NCBI RefSeq assembly: GCF_040869045.1
Contig: NC_090319.1
Location: 358,749,739 to 358,813,738 of the forward strand
Length of the DNA stretch: 64,000 bases
Direction: 5' to 3'
Source of the DNA: Eurosta solidaginis
Taxonomy: Eukaryota; Arthropoda; Insecta; Diptera; Tephritidae
The number at the start of each line of letters is the position of its first letter. Position 1 is the stretch's first letter. Below the pieces are notes generated by a model. That model saw nothing but the letters and a program-made list of their open reading frames with translations. It searched no databases and was not told where the DNA came from. This document shows, in pieces, positions 52,160 to 63,359 of this stretch. The position numbers and the translations under genes are program-made.

Positions 52160-53380
52160 GGGAAAGAGCTGGTGCTCGGCATCTTTACAGCTCGAACTTG
52201 GTATGTAGTAGCTGTGGGAAGCAGCTGGTAGAGCGGTAGACGTCATTGTCGTTAGCAGCGTTTCGTTCGGATTGCTGAACAGCATTCCTACTTGTCTCAC
52301 AAGAGTCGTCACTATTAAAAGACGTTAAAGACGCTCCTAAGATATCAATTTCTGCTTCTTCTACTTCGTGTAGCAGTGGTTCGCCCCATCCAATAGGTGC
52401 GATCACTAACGAATTGTCATCGATATATTCTAACGGACGTTCGAAAAAACTTGCAGTTTCAATACGGTTGGGTATGGTTGTCAAAGGCGTTGGTTCCAAA
52501 TACCAATCAAAAAGATGGTTGGTGCCATGCGAAGGCACATTACATTCAAGAAGTACATATGTACGTATGTTGTTGTTGTGGCGATAAGGTTACTCCCCGA
52601 AGGCTTTGGGGGGTGTTATCGATGTGATGGTACTTTGCCAGATACAGATCCGATACGCTCCTGTAACACAGCACCATTAAGGTGCTAGCCCGAACATCTC
52701 GGGAACGATCTATATGGCTACATTAAACCTTCAGGCCATCCCTCCCTCACCACCCCCAAGTTCCATGAGGAGCTTGGGGTCGCCAGAGCCTCGTCTGTTA
52801 GTGAAACAGGACTCACCGCGGATAGGTGAGGTTGACAATTGAGTTTTGAGAAGCTATATATTGCGCTGAAAACCTGAAGGGTTGCGCTACACAGCCCCTT
52901 GAATCTGGTATTTTAGTCGCCTCTTATGACAGGCATACCTACCGTGGGTATATTCTGACCCTCTAGCCCGCTGGGGCCATTACGTATGTTGGGGTTGATT
53001 CTGTATAAGTATAGTTTACCCTATTGCAGTTTCCACCTCGAAGTTTTTCCAGAGTGATGCGCATCGCCCCTAAAAAGTCTGCTTTCCTCTACTGCGATTT
53101 TTGAGTATTGTAGTGGGAGGACGGGGTTCGAGGGCATGTTTATACTAATCTGGTCCAAACGACGGTATTCTTGTGTAACGGATCTCGTCGTAGTGCTTGC
53201 GGCAGAGCTCATCAATCACTTGTCCTTCAGAATGCCTAGATTTCTGGGTATTTAACAGAACATTTTTGTATTTTCTCTTTTAAGGGGAGTATGCCCGCCA
53301 TCAATATCCTCTAACGGGAGTCCGAGGAAACTTGCATTTTAGGCGTTGGTTCCACACTGCAATTAAAAAGATGGTTGGTG
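52160..53380 (-). pseudogene. Jockey-type ORF2 remnant, interrupted by a retroposon
   Basis: Minus-strand pieces: NHLFNC-like end at 53375; LLNTQKSRHSEGQVIDEL and RKHYDEIRY near 53270-53170; TLEKLRSGNCNRVNY-like text near 53050; after the insertion 52981-52571, PSHGTNHLFDWYLEPTPLTT and RPLEYIDDNSLVIAP. The order shows at least two overlapping C-terminal ends, so the remnant is itself rearranged. Confidence 0.72.
52571..52981 (-). mobile_element. (CAA)n-tailed short retroposon, about 410 bp, with target duplication
   Basis: Minus orientation: starts CCCAGCGGGCTAGAGGGTC, contains GAGGCGACTAAAATACCAG, AAGCTCCTCATGGAACTTGG and CATCTCGGGAACG inverted, and ends CCACAACAACAAC. ACGTATGT lies at 52563-52570 and 52982-52989. 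No ORF. SINE-like in size and tail, but I do not see clear polymerase III boxes. Copies: 26935, 39456, 59921 and 61717. Confidence 0.8.
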
Positions 53381-54577
53381 AAATCGGATGATAACCACGC
53401 CCACTTTTTATATATATAACATTTTTGAAAAAATTAAAAACCTGAATATTTAGTAAATAATACACCTAGAATACTGAAATTGGACATGTGGACTGATATT
53501 GAGACTCTTGATAAAAATTAAAAAAAAATTTAAAATGGGCGTGGCACCGCCCACTTGTGATAAAATCAATTTTACAAATATTATTAATAATAAATCAAAA
53601 ATCGTTAAACCTATCGTAACAAAATTCAGCAGAGAGGTTTGCCTTTACTATAAGGAATGCTTTGAAGAAAAATTAACGAAATCGGTTAAGAACCACGCCG
53701 ACTTTTATATAAAAGATATTTAACAGGGTCGTGGACGAATAAAATAAGCAATATCTTTGCAAAAAAGAGCTTTATAACAATGGTATTTCATTCCCAAGGA
53801 TTTATAACAATAAATAGGAAAAACTTCAAATTTTAAAAAATGGGCGTGGTACCGCCCCTTTTATGACTAAGCAATTTTCTATGTTTCGGGAGCCATAACT
53901 CGAAGAAAAACTAACCGATCTCAATAAAATTGGGTAACTACACAAATTTTCCCTATAGCAAGAAATATTTCTAGAAAAAATGGACGAGATCGGTTAAAGA
54001 CCATGCCCACTTTTATATAAAAAAATTTTAAAAGGGTCGTAGACGAAAATAATAAGCTATATCTTAGCGAAAAAGAGCTTTGTATCAATAGAATTTTACT
54101 TTCTAAATTGAATTATAACATTAAATTGGAAAACACTTAAATTTGAAAAAATGGGAGTGGCACCGATGCTTTTTTGTCTAAGCAATTTTCAATATTTCGG
54201 GAGCCATAACTCGAAGAAAAATTTACATATCGTAACAAAATTGGGTACACAAATTTTCCCTATAGCAAGAAATATTTCTAGTAAAAATGGATGGGATCGG
54301 TTAAAAACCACGGCAACTTAGATACAAAACAAGTTTAAAAGGTTTAAAAGGGTCGTAGACTAGAATAATAACCTATAACTTAGCAAAAAATAGTTTTGAA
54401 TCAATGATATTTCACTTATCAAGTTTTATTGTAAGAGGAAATGGGGAGACAGTTTTTTTTTTAACGGGCGGTGACACGTGTTATGTAGAAAAGTAATTTA
54501 TCTGAAATGAAATGTGCAATTGAAGCTCACGCTGAGTATATAATGTTCGGTTACACCCGAACTTAGACACCTTTAAT
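53381..54577 (-). mobile_element. DINE-1-like element, type 2, missing its 3' end
   Basis: Plus-strand reading starts AAATCGGATGATAACCACGC (mid-element) and ends ATAATGTTCGGTTACACCCG AACTTAGACACCTTTA at 54577. The terminal hairpin end and GGAC run are absent. It contains the uninterrupted form of the Helitron target site (GTAGACTAGAATAATAACC, 54355-54375). Confidence 0.8.
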
Positions 54578-54949
54578 CATTACCTAAGGCACGCAGCCGT
54601 CGATTACAATGTAGTTATATACAATCTTCACTTTGCTCTTATGACATGCGAAGCTGGGGTAAATGTATATCGCAATGTTAAATTTACAACACTTTCATTA
54701 CTATCCGGATCAATTTTGGAGTACTCATGATCCCCAAAGGAGGACTCTTTACTTGCATGAATGGAATACTAAGAATTTTTTGTCGAGTTGGCTCTTTTGC
54801 GACCACTACTAAATTTGTTTGTTTGTCGATTGTGCTGTTATAGTTTAAATTGTTGTTAATGACAACAACAAAGAGCTACAGGCACAGTTTACAACCCCTT
54901 CAAACAAGAGTCAATAATTTATACATCAATATGTTTTGTGCTATGTGCT
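54578..54949. other. Unassigned DNA, no gene seen
   Basis: Mixed-composition sequence without a credible frame or known repeat. Confidence 0.5.
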
Positions 54950-55157
54950 AGTTTTTAAGCAGCGATTAGTTTAATGCTTGGTTTTCACTAGGTCCAATTT
55001 GAGCACAGACTTGGTCATATCATGAAATCGGCAGAAAAAGAAAGGCAAAGGGAGGAGTGAATAAAAGGCTAAGGAAAAAGAGGAGAGTAAACATATTGTA
55101 AAAGTTATGCAGATAGACGACCAAAGTTAGAGCAGAACAACGTCTGCCGGGTCTGAT
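54950..55157 (+). mobile_element. Helitron 3' end fragment
   Basis: It ends CAGAACAACGTCTGCCGGGT then CTGATAG, the same 3' terminal hairpin as the Helitron at 21004-22644 but on the plus strand and with a two-base change in the CTAG terminus. Only about 200 bp is recognisable. Confidence 0.7.
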
Positions 55158-55358
55158 AGTGAGTAAATATGGTCACTAAGAAACAAAGGTCATTCAAAGG
55201 ATACACCATTTCAGAGCTATTGTGATCTAAAAAATGGATTTTAATCACGAATCGTATAACATGATACGGGCCCTAATTTCGAATAATTAAGAAATTTTGT
55301 TTGTTTCATCAAGTTGTTTCGTTTTGCTTTAAGCTTAAAATGTATTAAGCATACATAA

Positions 55359-55559
55359 CACTGTGCAACTGCCGGCTGGGTATTGGACCAAACCCACTTT
55401 TTTGTAGAGATTGAGGCTTATGTAGACAAAGTACTATCTCCGTTTTTCGAAGTTAGTCTCCAAAAAATAGATATCGGCTTTCGCAGTTAAGCCTCAATCT
55501 CCTCAAAAAAGTTGGTTTGGTCCAGTACCCAGAAAAAAAGTTGATTTTGTCGCATAGTG
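55359..55559. mobile_element. CACTRTG MITE, short copy, TAA target duplication
   Basis: CACTGTGCAACTGCCGG at the left, GTCGCATAGTG at the right, TAA on both sides (55356-55358, 55560-55562). It is a shorter fold-back form of 23794-24220. Confidence 0.8.
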
Positions 55560-55899
55560 TAAATGAAAAGCACCCTTTAAAAAGCTGGATACTATATACT
55601 TAGAAACATAAATGGACAGAATAATGAACACGCTCGACAAATAGAGACGCCCTTTACTGGAGGCTAATAATTTCAATTTAGCAATTTTGTGATCATTGAA
55701 ACTTTGCACATTCGTATGGATATATGTATAGATGAGCTCTACTCATGTGTGATATTGTTTATAGCTAAATACTTATTGCCTTTTCTACTAATAGAAATGC
55801 CTCACTATCGAAAGCCGCACAATTCTTCGGCAAATTAAATGATTGTTTGCAAATCATTTGAGAACAAGTCACAATACAATAACATCAGCGAATACATAC
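55560..55899. other. Unassigned DNA, no gene seen
   Basis: Immediately left of the solo LTR and the second duplication copy. No recognised feature. Confidence 0.5.
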
Positions 55900-56749
55900 T
55901 GTGACGAGTATGAGTGACACTAAGTGATACTCACATCCCGGGGTGGGCGTGAGCTTAGCACCTGCTAAGCGACCATATATGTATACGATAAGAGAGAACA
56001 CAACGGCCACTTCGTCAAAATCAACGACAACTCTTTTAGTTTGATTTCGATGGTCCAACAGTAAGGAAGTTTCGCACGCGCGCTTAAAACAGAGTACCAA
56101 AGAATGCGTGTTACACGTGTTCACCGTTCAAGCATTGAAATCAAACTAAATAAATAATTGATTTTGCTTTCGTGCTCGCTACTCGTTCGTGTTTACTAAC
56201 ACTTTCTCAATTTGGTAGCTGTGTAAATGTAGTGGTGCCCACCGCTGCTCACATTCCTAGTCTGATGCTAAGTAAATGAAGTCACAACAACAATAAAGCA
56301 GACAGTTATTTGTATCTACATAAAGGAATCAATCATTATGTCTACACATATGTACGTATACGCAGCTGAGAAGCAACGCACAACCACATGCATATATCTG
56401 AGATACTCCCGAAAGTATGCAATGAGAGAAGCTATAAAATCGTGCATCTGTAGTTACAGCTGAGAAATTTGATAGCTGATGGCCAACTAGTAGATTCTGG
56501 AAATGGAAGCGCCTAGAAGATGCCAACGAGGAAATCAGAGAGTATAAAAGGCGACACCAGTAGAGGCGCAAAAATTCAGTTTTGATTAAGACGCTATCTG
56601 GCGAGCAATAGCAGTACTATTTATTGTGAAGTACTTTAATAAAGGCCATTTTTCCATTATTCAATATTGGAGTTATATATTCAACAGTTTAGTGATTCGA
56701 ACTTAGTGGATGATTGCAAATAAGGGGAATTGCAAGTTAATTCGTTACA
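55900..56749 (+). repeat. Gypsy solo LTR with a hAT MITE inside
   Basis: TGTGACGAGTATGAGTGACA ... TTCGTTACA with no internal Gypsy sequence on either side. Flanks ATAC / ATAT resemble a 4-bp target duplication with one change. Confidence 0.78.
55938..56247. mobile_element. hAT-type MITE, 310 bp, 8-bp target duplication
   Basis: The ends CCGGGGTGGGCGTGAG and (inverted) CAGCGGTGGGCACCAC resemble hAT termini. CTCACATC (55930-55937) and CTCACATT (56248-56255) flank it. The allele without the element is copy 1 at about 48900. Non-coding. Confidence 0.88.
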
Positions 56750-57024
56750 ATATATATGGGTGTTTTCAAAAAAAGTGTCAACCAAAATAAAAAAAGTTAG
56801 TTTTGGTTTTGGATAAACTTATTGATTGCTCCAATTAGTTGGTAGATGAAGATGATATTATTGTTTAATCAAATATATCTACTTAGTTATTTGAAATTTT
56901 TTACTGGCCAAAGTATAAAGAATCTCACATTTTATTGATGTATAAATATACTATAATATAATTAGTAAAAAGCACCGCATTAAAATGTAGCGATTTTAGA
57001 CATTATATTGCAAATTAACAAAAA

Positions 57025-58162
57025 CAAGTAAAGGTGTCTAAGTTCGGGTGTAACCGAACATTGTATACTCAGCATGAGCTTCAATTGTACCTTTCATTTC
57101 AGATAAATTACTTTTCTACATAACACGTGGCGCCGCCCGTTTAAAAAAAATGTCTCCCCATTTCCTCTTACTATAAAACTTGATAAGTGAAATATCATTG
57201 ATTCAAAACTATTTTTTGCTAAGTTATAGCTTATAGTCTTCCAACCTTTTTAAACCTTTTAACTTGTTTTATATCTAAGTTGCCGTGGTCTTTAACCGAT
57301 CCCGTCCATTTTTACTAGAAATATTTTCTACTATAGGGAAAATTTGTGTACCCAATTTTATTACGATCCGTTAATTTTTCTTCCAGTTATGGCTCCCGAA
57401 ACAGAGAAAATTGCTAGTCATAAAAGGGGCGGTGCCACGTCCATTTTTTAAAATTTGAAATTTTCCCTATTTATTGTTATAAATCCACTTGGGAAATGAA
57501 ATGTCCTTGATATAAAGCTCTTTTTTGCAAATATATAGCTTATTATATTCGTCCACGACCATTTTAAAAATCTTTTATATAAAAGTGGGCGTGGTCTTTA
57601 ACCGATTTCGTAAATTTTTTTTCAAAGCATTCCTTATTGTAAAGGAAACCTCTCTGCCGAATTTTGTTACGATAGGTTTAACGATTTTTGTTTTATGATT
57701 AATAATATTTGTAAAAATGTTTTTATCACAAGTGGGTGGTGCCACTCCCATTTTAAATTTTTTTCTCAAATTTTTATCAAGAGTCTCAATATCAGTCCAC
57801 ACGTCAAATTTCCACATTCTAGGTGTATTATTTACTAAATAATCAGGTTTTTTGTGTTTTCCAAAACCTTATATATATAAAAAGTGGGCGCGGTTATCAT
57901 CCGATTTCGCTCATTTTCAATACCAATCTATTCTGGGTCCACGTAAGTTCGTGTACCAAATTTGGTGAAGATATCTCAATATTTACTCAAGTAATCGTGT
58001 TAACGGACATACGGACGGGCGGACATGGCTCAACAAAATTTTTTTCGACACTGATAATTTTAATATATGGAAGTCTATATCTATCTCGATTCATTTATAC
58101 CTGTACAACCAACCGTTATCCAATCAAAGTTAATATATTCTGTGTGCAAAGCACGCTGAGTA
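57025..58162 (+). mobile_element. DINE-1-like element, type 2, copy in duplication 2
   Basis: Equivalent of 49674-50814, with the same start, hairpins and end. The GGAC run is slightly altered (GGACATACGGACGGGCGGAC). Confidence 0.85.
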
Positions 58163-58504
58163 TAAAAATATGAACTGGTATTTGAAGTTCATGGTTTACT
58201 AAGAAAAAATTGGAGCATCTGAACGGGAACGTCGGAACAGGTTTAACACGATCGCTGCAGAGATAAAATTAATGTAATTATAATCGTTGTATACTCCTTT
58301 ACGAACCACTCATACACAATTTTTATGTAGCTTAAACAAATTCGCTGAGTTCTAAGCAACTACAATGTCACCTAGAACATGGAGTACGTTTTCAGAACGG
58401 CCGAACAGCAGCTTTACGTCGCCATAAATTACCTGGGTAGCACCTATGAAAAATATTCGCAATTGTATTGAATATGAGGTTACGAATGTCATTCATAAGA
58501 ACAG

Positions 58505-58680
58505 AAGAGGCGGGTGCCACGCCCCATTTAACTTCGAAATTAAAATGTGAGGAACTGCCTCTAGGCAGTGATTTGGCAAGCACTCCGAGTGTATTTTTGC
58601 CATTAAAAAGGAGCACGACGCAAATTGGAAGATAAGCTTGGTCTTAATAAACACTTTTCGGAGGTTATCATCGGAGGTTT
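58505..58680 (+). mobile_element. SINE 3' part (headless), copy in duplication 2
   Basis: Duplicate of 51155-51325, with CTAGGCAGTGATTTGGCAAG and GGAGCACGACGCAAATTGGA. Confidence 0.75.
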
Positions 58681-59509
58681 TCATTTTACCTTAGATTTTT
58701 CAAGTTTTTGTAAGAGCCTGTTAATAGCCTTAGACAGACCATAGTAATAAATTGTCACATCTTTCAAGAGGCACCTTCTTTTGCGGATAGAAATGGTAGG
58801 GCTAGTATCTTAATAGTGCTATTTTCCGAAAAAGAAGATTGTGCATATCAACTAATATGGAGCTACGTGCCCTTGTACATGCGTAACGCATTGATGGGCT
58901 TCGATCAGATTTTGATGGGGATGAAATTTTATCGTATATTCTTGGACACTTTTGGGACTACTCCGGGATTGTATCGTGAACATTTCTGGATGACTTCAGG
59001 AAAACTTTAGGATTATTTTAATAATTTCGAAACTATTTCGGTGCAATTTTGGGGTAATTTCAGGATCACTACTGCATTATTTTCGGAATCATTTTCAGAA
59101 CATTTCAGGTCTAATTTGGAACAATTTCCGGATAACTTCGGGATTATATTATGTATCACTTCGGGACAACTTTAGGATAATTTCAAGATTATTACGAAAC
59201 CATTTGGGGAAAGTTACGGGATCATTTCATACTGGGATGAGTTCATTGGGCCGATAGGTGACAAGAGATCGACATAGCCTAATCTGGTAGTTATACCTTA
59301 ACGTTCAAAGGTATAATCCCTACGACCGATGTGGGGCTCAAATATGTTGGTTCGCAACATGTTATGTGTAATGAAAGCTAGATCGCCACCATTTCTCTGT
59401 TACGATCGTTTCTGTGGATATTGTGTGCAAGTTCAGAGATCCGTGCTGGCGTGCAGCTTACTGTCTTCTATAGCTGCGATTCGTATATTGTAAATAGGGG
59501 AGGGCATCG

Positions 59510-60728
59510 GGGAAAGAGCTGGTGCTCGGCATCTTTACAGCTCGAACTTGGTATGTAGTAGCTGTGGGAAGCAGCTGGTAGAGCGGTAGACGTCATTGTC
59601 GTTAGCAGCGTTTCGTTCGGATTGCTGAACAGCATTCCTACTTGTCTCACAAGAGTCGTCACTATTAAAAGACGTTAAAGACGCTCCTAAGATATCAATT
59701 TCTGCTTCTTCTACTTCGTGTAGCAGTGGTTCGCCCCATCCAATAGGTGCGATCACTAACGAATTGTCATCGATATATTCTAACGGACGTTCGAAAAAAC
59801 TTGCAGTTTCAATACGGTTGGGTATGGTTGTCAAAGGCGTTGGTTCCAAATACCAATCAAAAAGATGGTTGGTGCCATGCGAAGGCACATTACATTCAAG
59901 AAGTACATATATACGTATGTTGTTGTTGTGGCGATAAGGTTACTCCCCGAAGGCTTTGGGGGGTGTTATCGATGTGATGGTACTTTGCCGGATACAGATC
60001 CGATACGCTCCTGTAACACAGCACCATTAAGGTGCTAGCCCGACCATCTCGGGAACGATCTATATGGCTACATTAAACCTTCAGACCATGCCTCCCTCAC
60101 CACCCCCAAGTTCCATGAGGAGCTTGGGGTCGCCAGAGCCTCGTCTGTTAGTGAAACAGGACTCGACGCGGATAGGTGAGGTTGACAATTGGGTTTTGAG
60201 AAGCTATATATTGCGCTGGAAACCTGAAGGGTTGCGCTACACAGCCCCTTGAATCTGGTATTTTAGTCGCCTCTTATGACAGGCATACCTACCGTGGGTA
60301 TATTCTGACCCTCTAGCCCGCTGGGCCATTACGTATGTTGGGGTTGATTCTGTATAAGTATAGTTTACCCTATTGCAGTTTCCAGATCGAAGTTTTTCCA
60401 GAGTGACGCGCATCCCCCTAAAAAGTCTGCTTTCCTCTACTGCGATTTTTGAGTATTGTAGTCGGAGGACGGGGTTCGAGGGCATGTTTATACTAATCTG
60501 GTCCAAACGACGGTATTCTTGTGTAACGGATCTCGTCGTAGTGCTTGCGGCAGAGCTCATCAATCACTTGTCCTTGAGAATGCCTAGATTTCTGAGTATT
60601 TAACAGAACATTTTTGTATTTTCTCTTTTAAGGGGATTATGCCCGCCATCAATATCCTCGAACGGGAGTCCGAGGAAACTTGCATTTTAGGCGTTGGTTC
60701 CACATTGCAATTAAAAAGATGGTTGGTG
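59510..60728 (-). pseudogene. Jockey-type ORF2 remnant, copy in duplication 2
   Basis: Duplicate of 52160-53380 with the same retroposon insertion. TRSVTQEYRRLDQISINMPS and SGNCNRVNYTYTESTPTYV-type text is visible near 60560-60400 on the minus strand. Unlike copy 1 it continues rightward into 60729-61700. Confidence 0.72.
59921..60330 (-). mobile_element. (CAA)n-tailed retroposon, copy in duplication 2
   Basis: Equivalent of 52571-52981, with ACGTATGT at 59913-59920 and at 60331-60338. Confidence 0.8.
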
Positions 60729-61700
60729 GAATGTGCGAGCACACAGGGGTCGATTCTGGATAGGTGAGTGTTTAACTTGTCAGAGTATATAGATCAAACT
60801 TGAGCTGGAGTGACGCGAGTCTCCCTGCGTAGGTTGCTTTCCTTCCTGCGAGTTAAGGGCATTTCTTTATTTTTGGCATAGAGGTCCGACGCCTTTTTGT
60901 GTATATCACTGAAGACCTCTTTGTGCTTTTCTTCTACACACGACTAAGCCACTAAGTTATCAGGTACCGTATCGCCCGTTGGTGGTGTGGCCTCTTCAAT
61001 CAGATGTCTGTTGGGATGCCCAGGTTCCTGGGTACTCAACAGAAACTATTTGTTCAGCATTTCATATCTCTCCCTAATGTGGAGTACTCTCGCCTCATTG
61101 CGTAAGTGGTGTTATGGGGACATAAGAAGACAGGCCGTAACGGTTCTGAGAGCGGTGTCTTGGCAGGCCTGTATTTTCTTTCAGACCTTTAGTCTTGGTG
61201 ACCATATCGGGGACGCGTAGCATGCAATCTTCTGACCAATTGCCGGCAAGAGATTTGAAGATTTTATTTCATCTCTGAATTTTAGGTGCAATTGCTGTTG
61301 CATGCACGCCATAATATAGGTCCTGATCGAACGTCACACCCAGTATTTTTGGGTGTATGATAAGGGTGCCTCCCAAGGCAGCCGGTTCTATGTAATGGAG
61401 TCGGCAGTTTTCCTGACCAAGGGCTGTCATTTCAGTGTAACCCCAACACCGGCCAATTGCTTTGCCCCATTTTATCCCAAATACTGCCGGAAAGAGATTT
61501 GTAGATTTTTTTACGGCTTGGATTTTAGGTACAATTGCTCGCCAAAATGTTGATCCCGATCGAACATCATACACAGCATTTTTGGATGTAAGATAGTCTG
61601 TAGCGTAATGCCATCGACGCGGATGCCCAATATAGTCGACATTTGTTTTGTCCACGTTGTAATAAGGCCACCGAGCGTTTCTCTGTCTGTACCCCAAGTG
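60729..61700 (-). pseudogene. Jockey-type ORF2 remnant, RT 3' half
   Basis: Minus strand: HPKILGVTFDQDLYYGVHAT at about 61350-61290, then after stops LRTVTACLLMSP, NEARVLHIRERYEMLNKQFL and QEPGHPNRHLIEEA near 61150-61000. This is the thumb/connection part of a Jockey-type RT. Many frameshifts. The unit near 61440-61540 repeats text from 61255-61330, so part is duplicated. Confidence 0.75.
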
Positions 61701-61716
61701 CTGTCAAGGAGGGATT

Positions 61717-62247
61717 TAGTGCCCCCAGCGGGTTAGGGGGTTAGAATATACCCGCGGTAGGTATGCCTGCCGTAAGGGGCGACTAAAATACCAGATTCAA
61801 GGGGTTGCGTAGCGCAACCTTTCTTGGCGTAATATGAGTAAAACATGCCCGTCGTCAGAACCATTCGTCTAATCCATAATTTACTTGTGTCCAAATGCTT
61901 ATGTATATGATAAATCATATAATGGAAAAGCTGAAGTATATTAGAGGACAGTTTCCATCGGATATTAGGCGGGGCTCAGCAGCACACATCAAATCTTCGT
62001 GGCAAACATATGGCACCATTGGCCTAGATGAAGCTCCTCATGGAACTTGGGGGTGGGGAGGGAGGGATGGCCTGAAGGTTAAATGTGGCCATATAAATCG
62101 TTCCCGAGATGGTCGGGCCAGCACCTTAATGGTGCTGTGTTACCGGAGCGTATCGGATCTGTATCCGACAAAGGACCATCACATCGATAACACTCCCCAA
62201 AGCCTTCGGGGAGTAACCTAATCGCTACAGCAACAACAACAACAACA
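61717..62247 (+). mobile_element. (CAA)n-tailed retroposon, plus strand, interrupted
   Basis: The head CCCAGCGGGTTAGGGGG ... GCGCAACC spans 61719-61822 and the second half (CTCCTCATGGAACTTGGGGG ... CAACAACAACAAC) 62036-62247. The roughly 200 bp between them is unrelated and unassigned. Confidence 0.75.
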
Positions 62248-63359
62248 TGAAGCTTTAAGCACTATTAAACAAGATATGCTCACTGAATCGATGTTTAGAT
62301 GTGCTTACCTCTGATAAACTGTGCACAGTTATATAACCGATTTTAATATCAGTTAATAAGATTTGAGACGCCTGAAAGAGGAGAATAGAGGACAGAAAAA
62401 ACTACATTTCATCATTTCATAGAAAAACAAAATCTTCATTTGTTTTCTGGAAGCATTTTAATAAAAATGTTTTCACGTCCTCGGTGCGTGAGGTCCACAC
62501 AACAAAATTTTTACAACACAATTCATTGCCCATGTATTTGTTGTATGTTGTAAAGATGTTCGTATGTCTGTAAAGATACATGTTATCAATTTGTCCAGTT
62601 CTAATTCATGTGTTTGCTTTTTCGTGTTATGTTAAGAACTACTTGAAACACAGCACTTGCGTAATTCAAAAACAAATTCAAGAAACGCTGTCGAAGATAG
62701 CCAGGGAAGAAACGACGACTTACTGCCATTCGTAACAAACTATAGGAATCAATTAATGGGAGTCGGAGTAAAATAAACAACAACAATTAAGGTTTTAATG
62801 AACACCGAACGCAGCAGCACTTGAATGTGAAGTGATTGTTGGATCGGTGCAAAATTGGCTATCGCAGCAGCTATGAGGGAACACCGCGGTGCAACCACGT
62901 CGTGTCAGACGCGCGTTAGATAAGATAAGAAGCATGTTTGTTATTTATTTAAATTTGTATTTTTCTTTGTTTATTTTCAAATTTCAAGCATAAGCAGATG
63001 AGTGAATGCATTGTAGTATTGGTGGTAATGAAGGGAACATTGGATGATTCTATAAAATAAATGGCATATATACATACTCTTTGTTTGATTTGACGAATAG
63101 AAGTAGCTAATGTTTTAGCTTCGGCATCATTAAACGAGTTTTATACAATTAGTTGCATTTATTGGAAAAATACTACAAATAATGTCGCCTGTGGGAATGA
63201 AATCCTAATAGAAAGTCCCCCAGAGGTCTGTATATGGCCAACCCGTATTGTTCTTTGAATGGTCCAAAAAGGCAACAGCTGCCATCCTAATAAAACAATA
63301 GGGAGGGTGTTGTAGCTGTGCTTCGCGCCATCAAATAGGCGCAATCGGTCACAAATTGT
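62248..63359. other. No gene seen
   Basis: Mixed-composition DNA. Short frames exist (for example 62786-62601 minus) without a recognised domain. A small cluster of GC-rich text near 62800-62930 is unexplained. Confidence 0.5.

Larger units (their letters stand above)
48870..53380 (+). repeat. Direct segmental duplication, copy 1 (4,511 bp)
   Basis: Nearly identical by eye, over its whole length, to 55900-60728. It begins at the first base of the Gypsy LTR and ends inside a Jockey-type ORF2 remnant (GGTTGGTG). Contents: LTR, type-2 DINE, SINE piece, minisatellite-like DNA, Jockey remnant with a retroposon. Confidence 0.93.
55900..60728 (+). repeat. Direct segmental duplication, copy 2 (4,829 bp)
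   Basis: Matches 48870-53380 throughout. The length difference of 318 bp equals the 310-bp hAT MITE plus its 8-bp duplication. The left flank differs from copy 1: there is no integrase sequence before the LTR. Confidence 0.93.
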
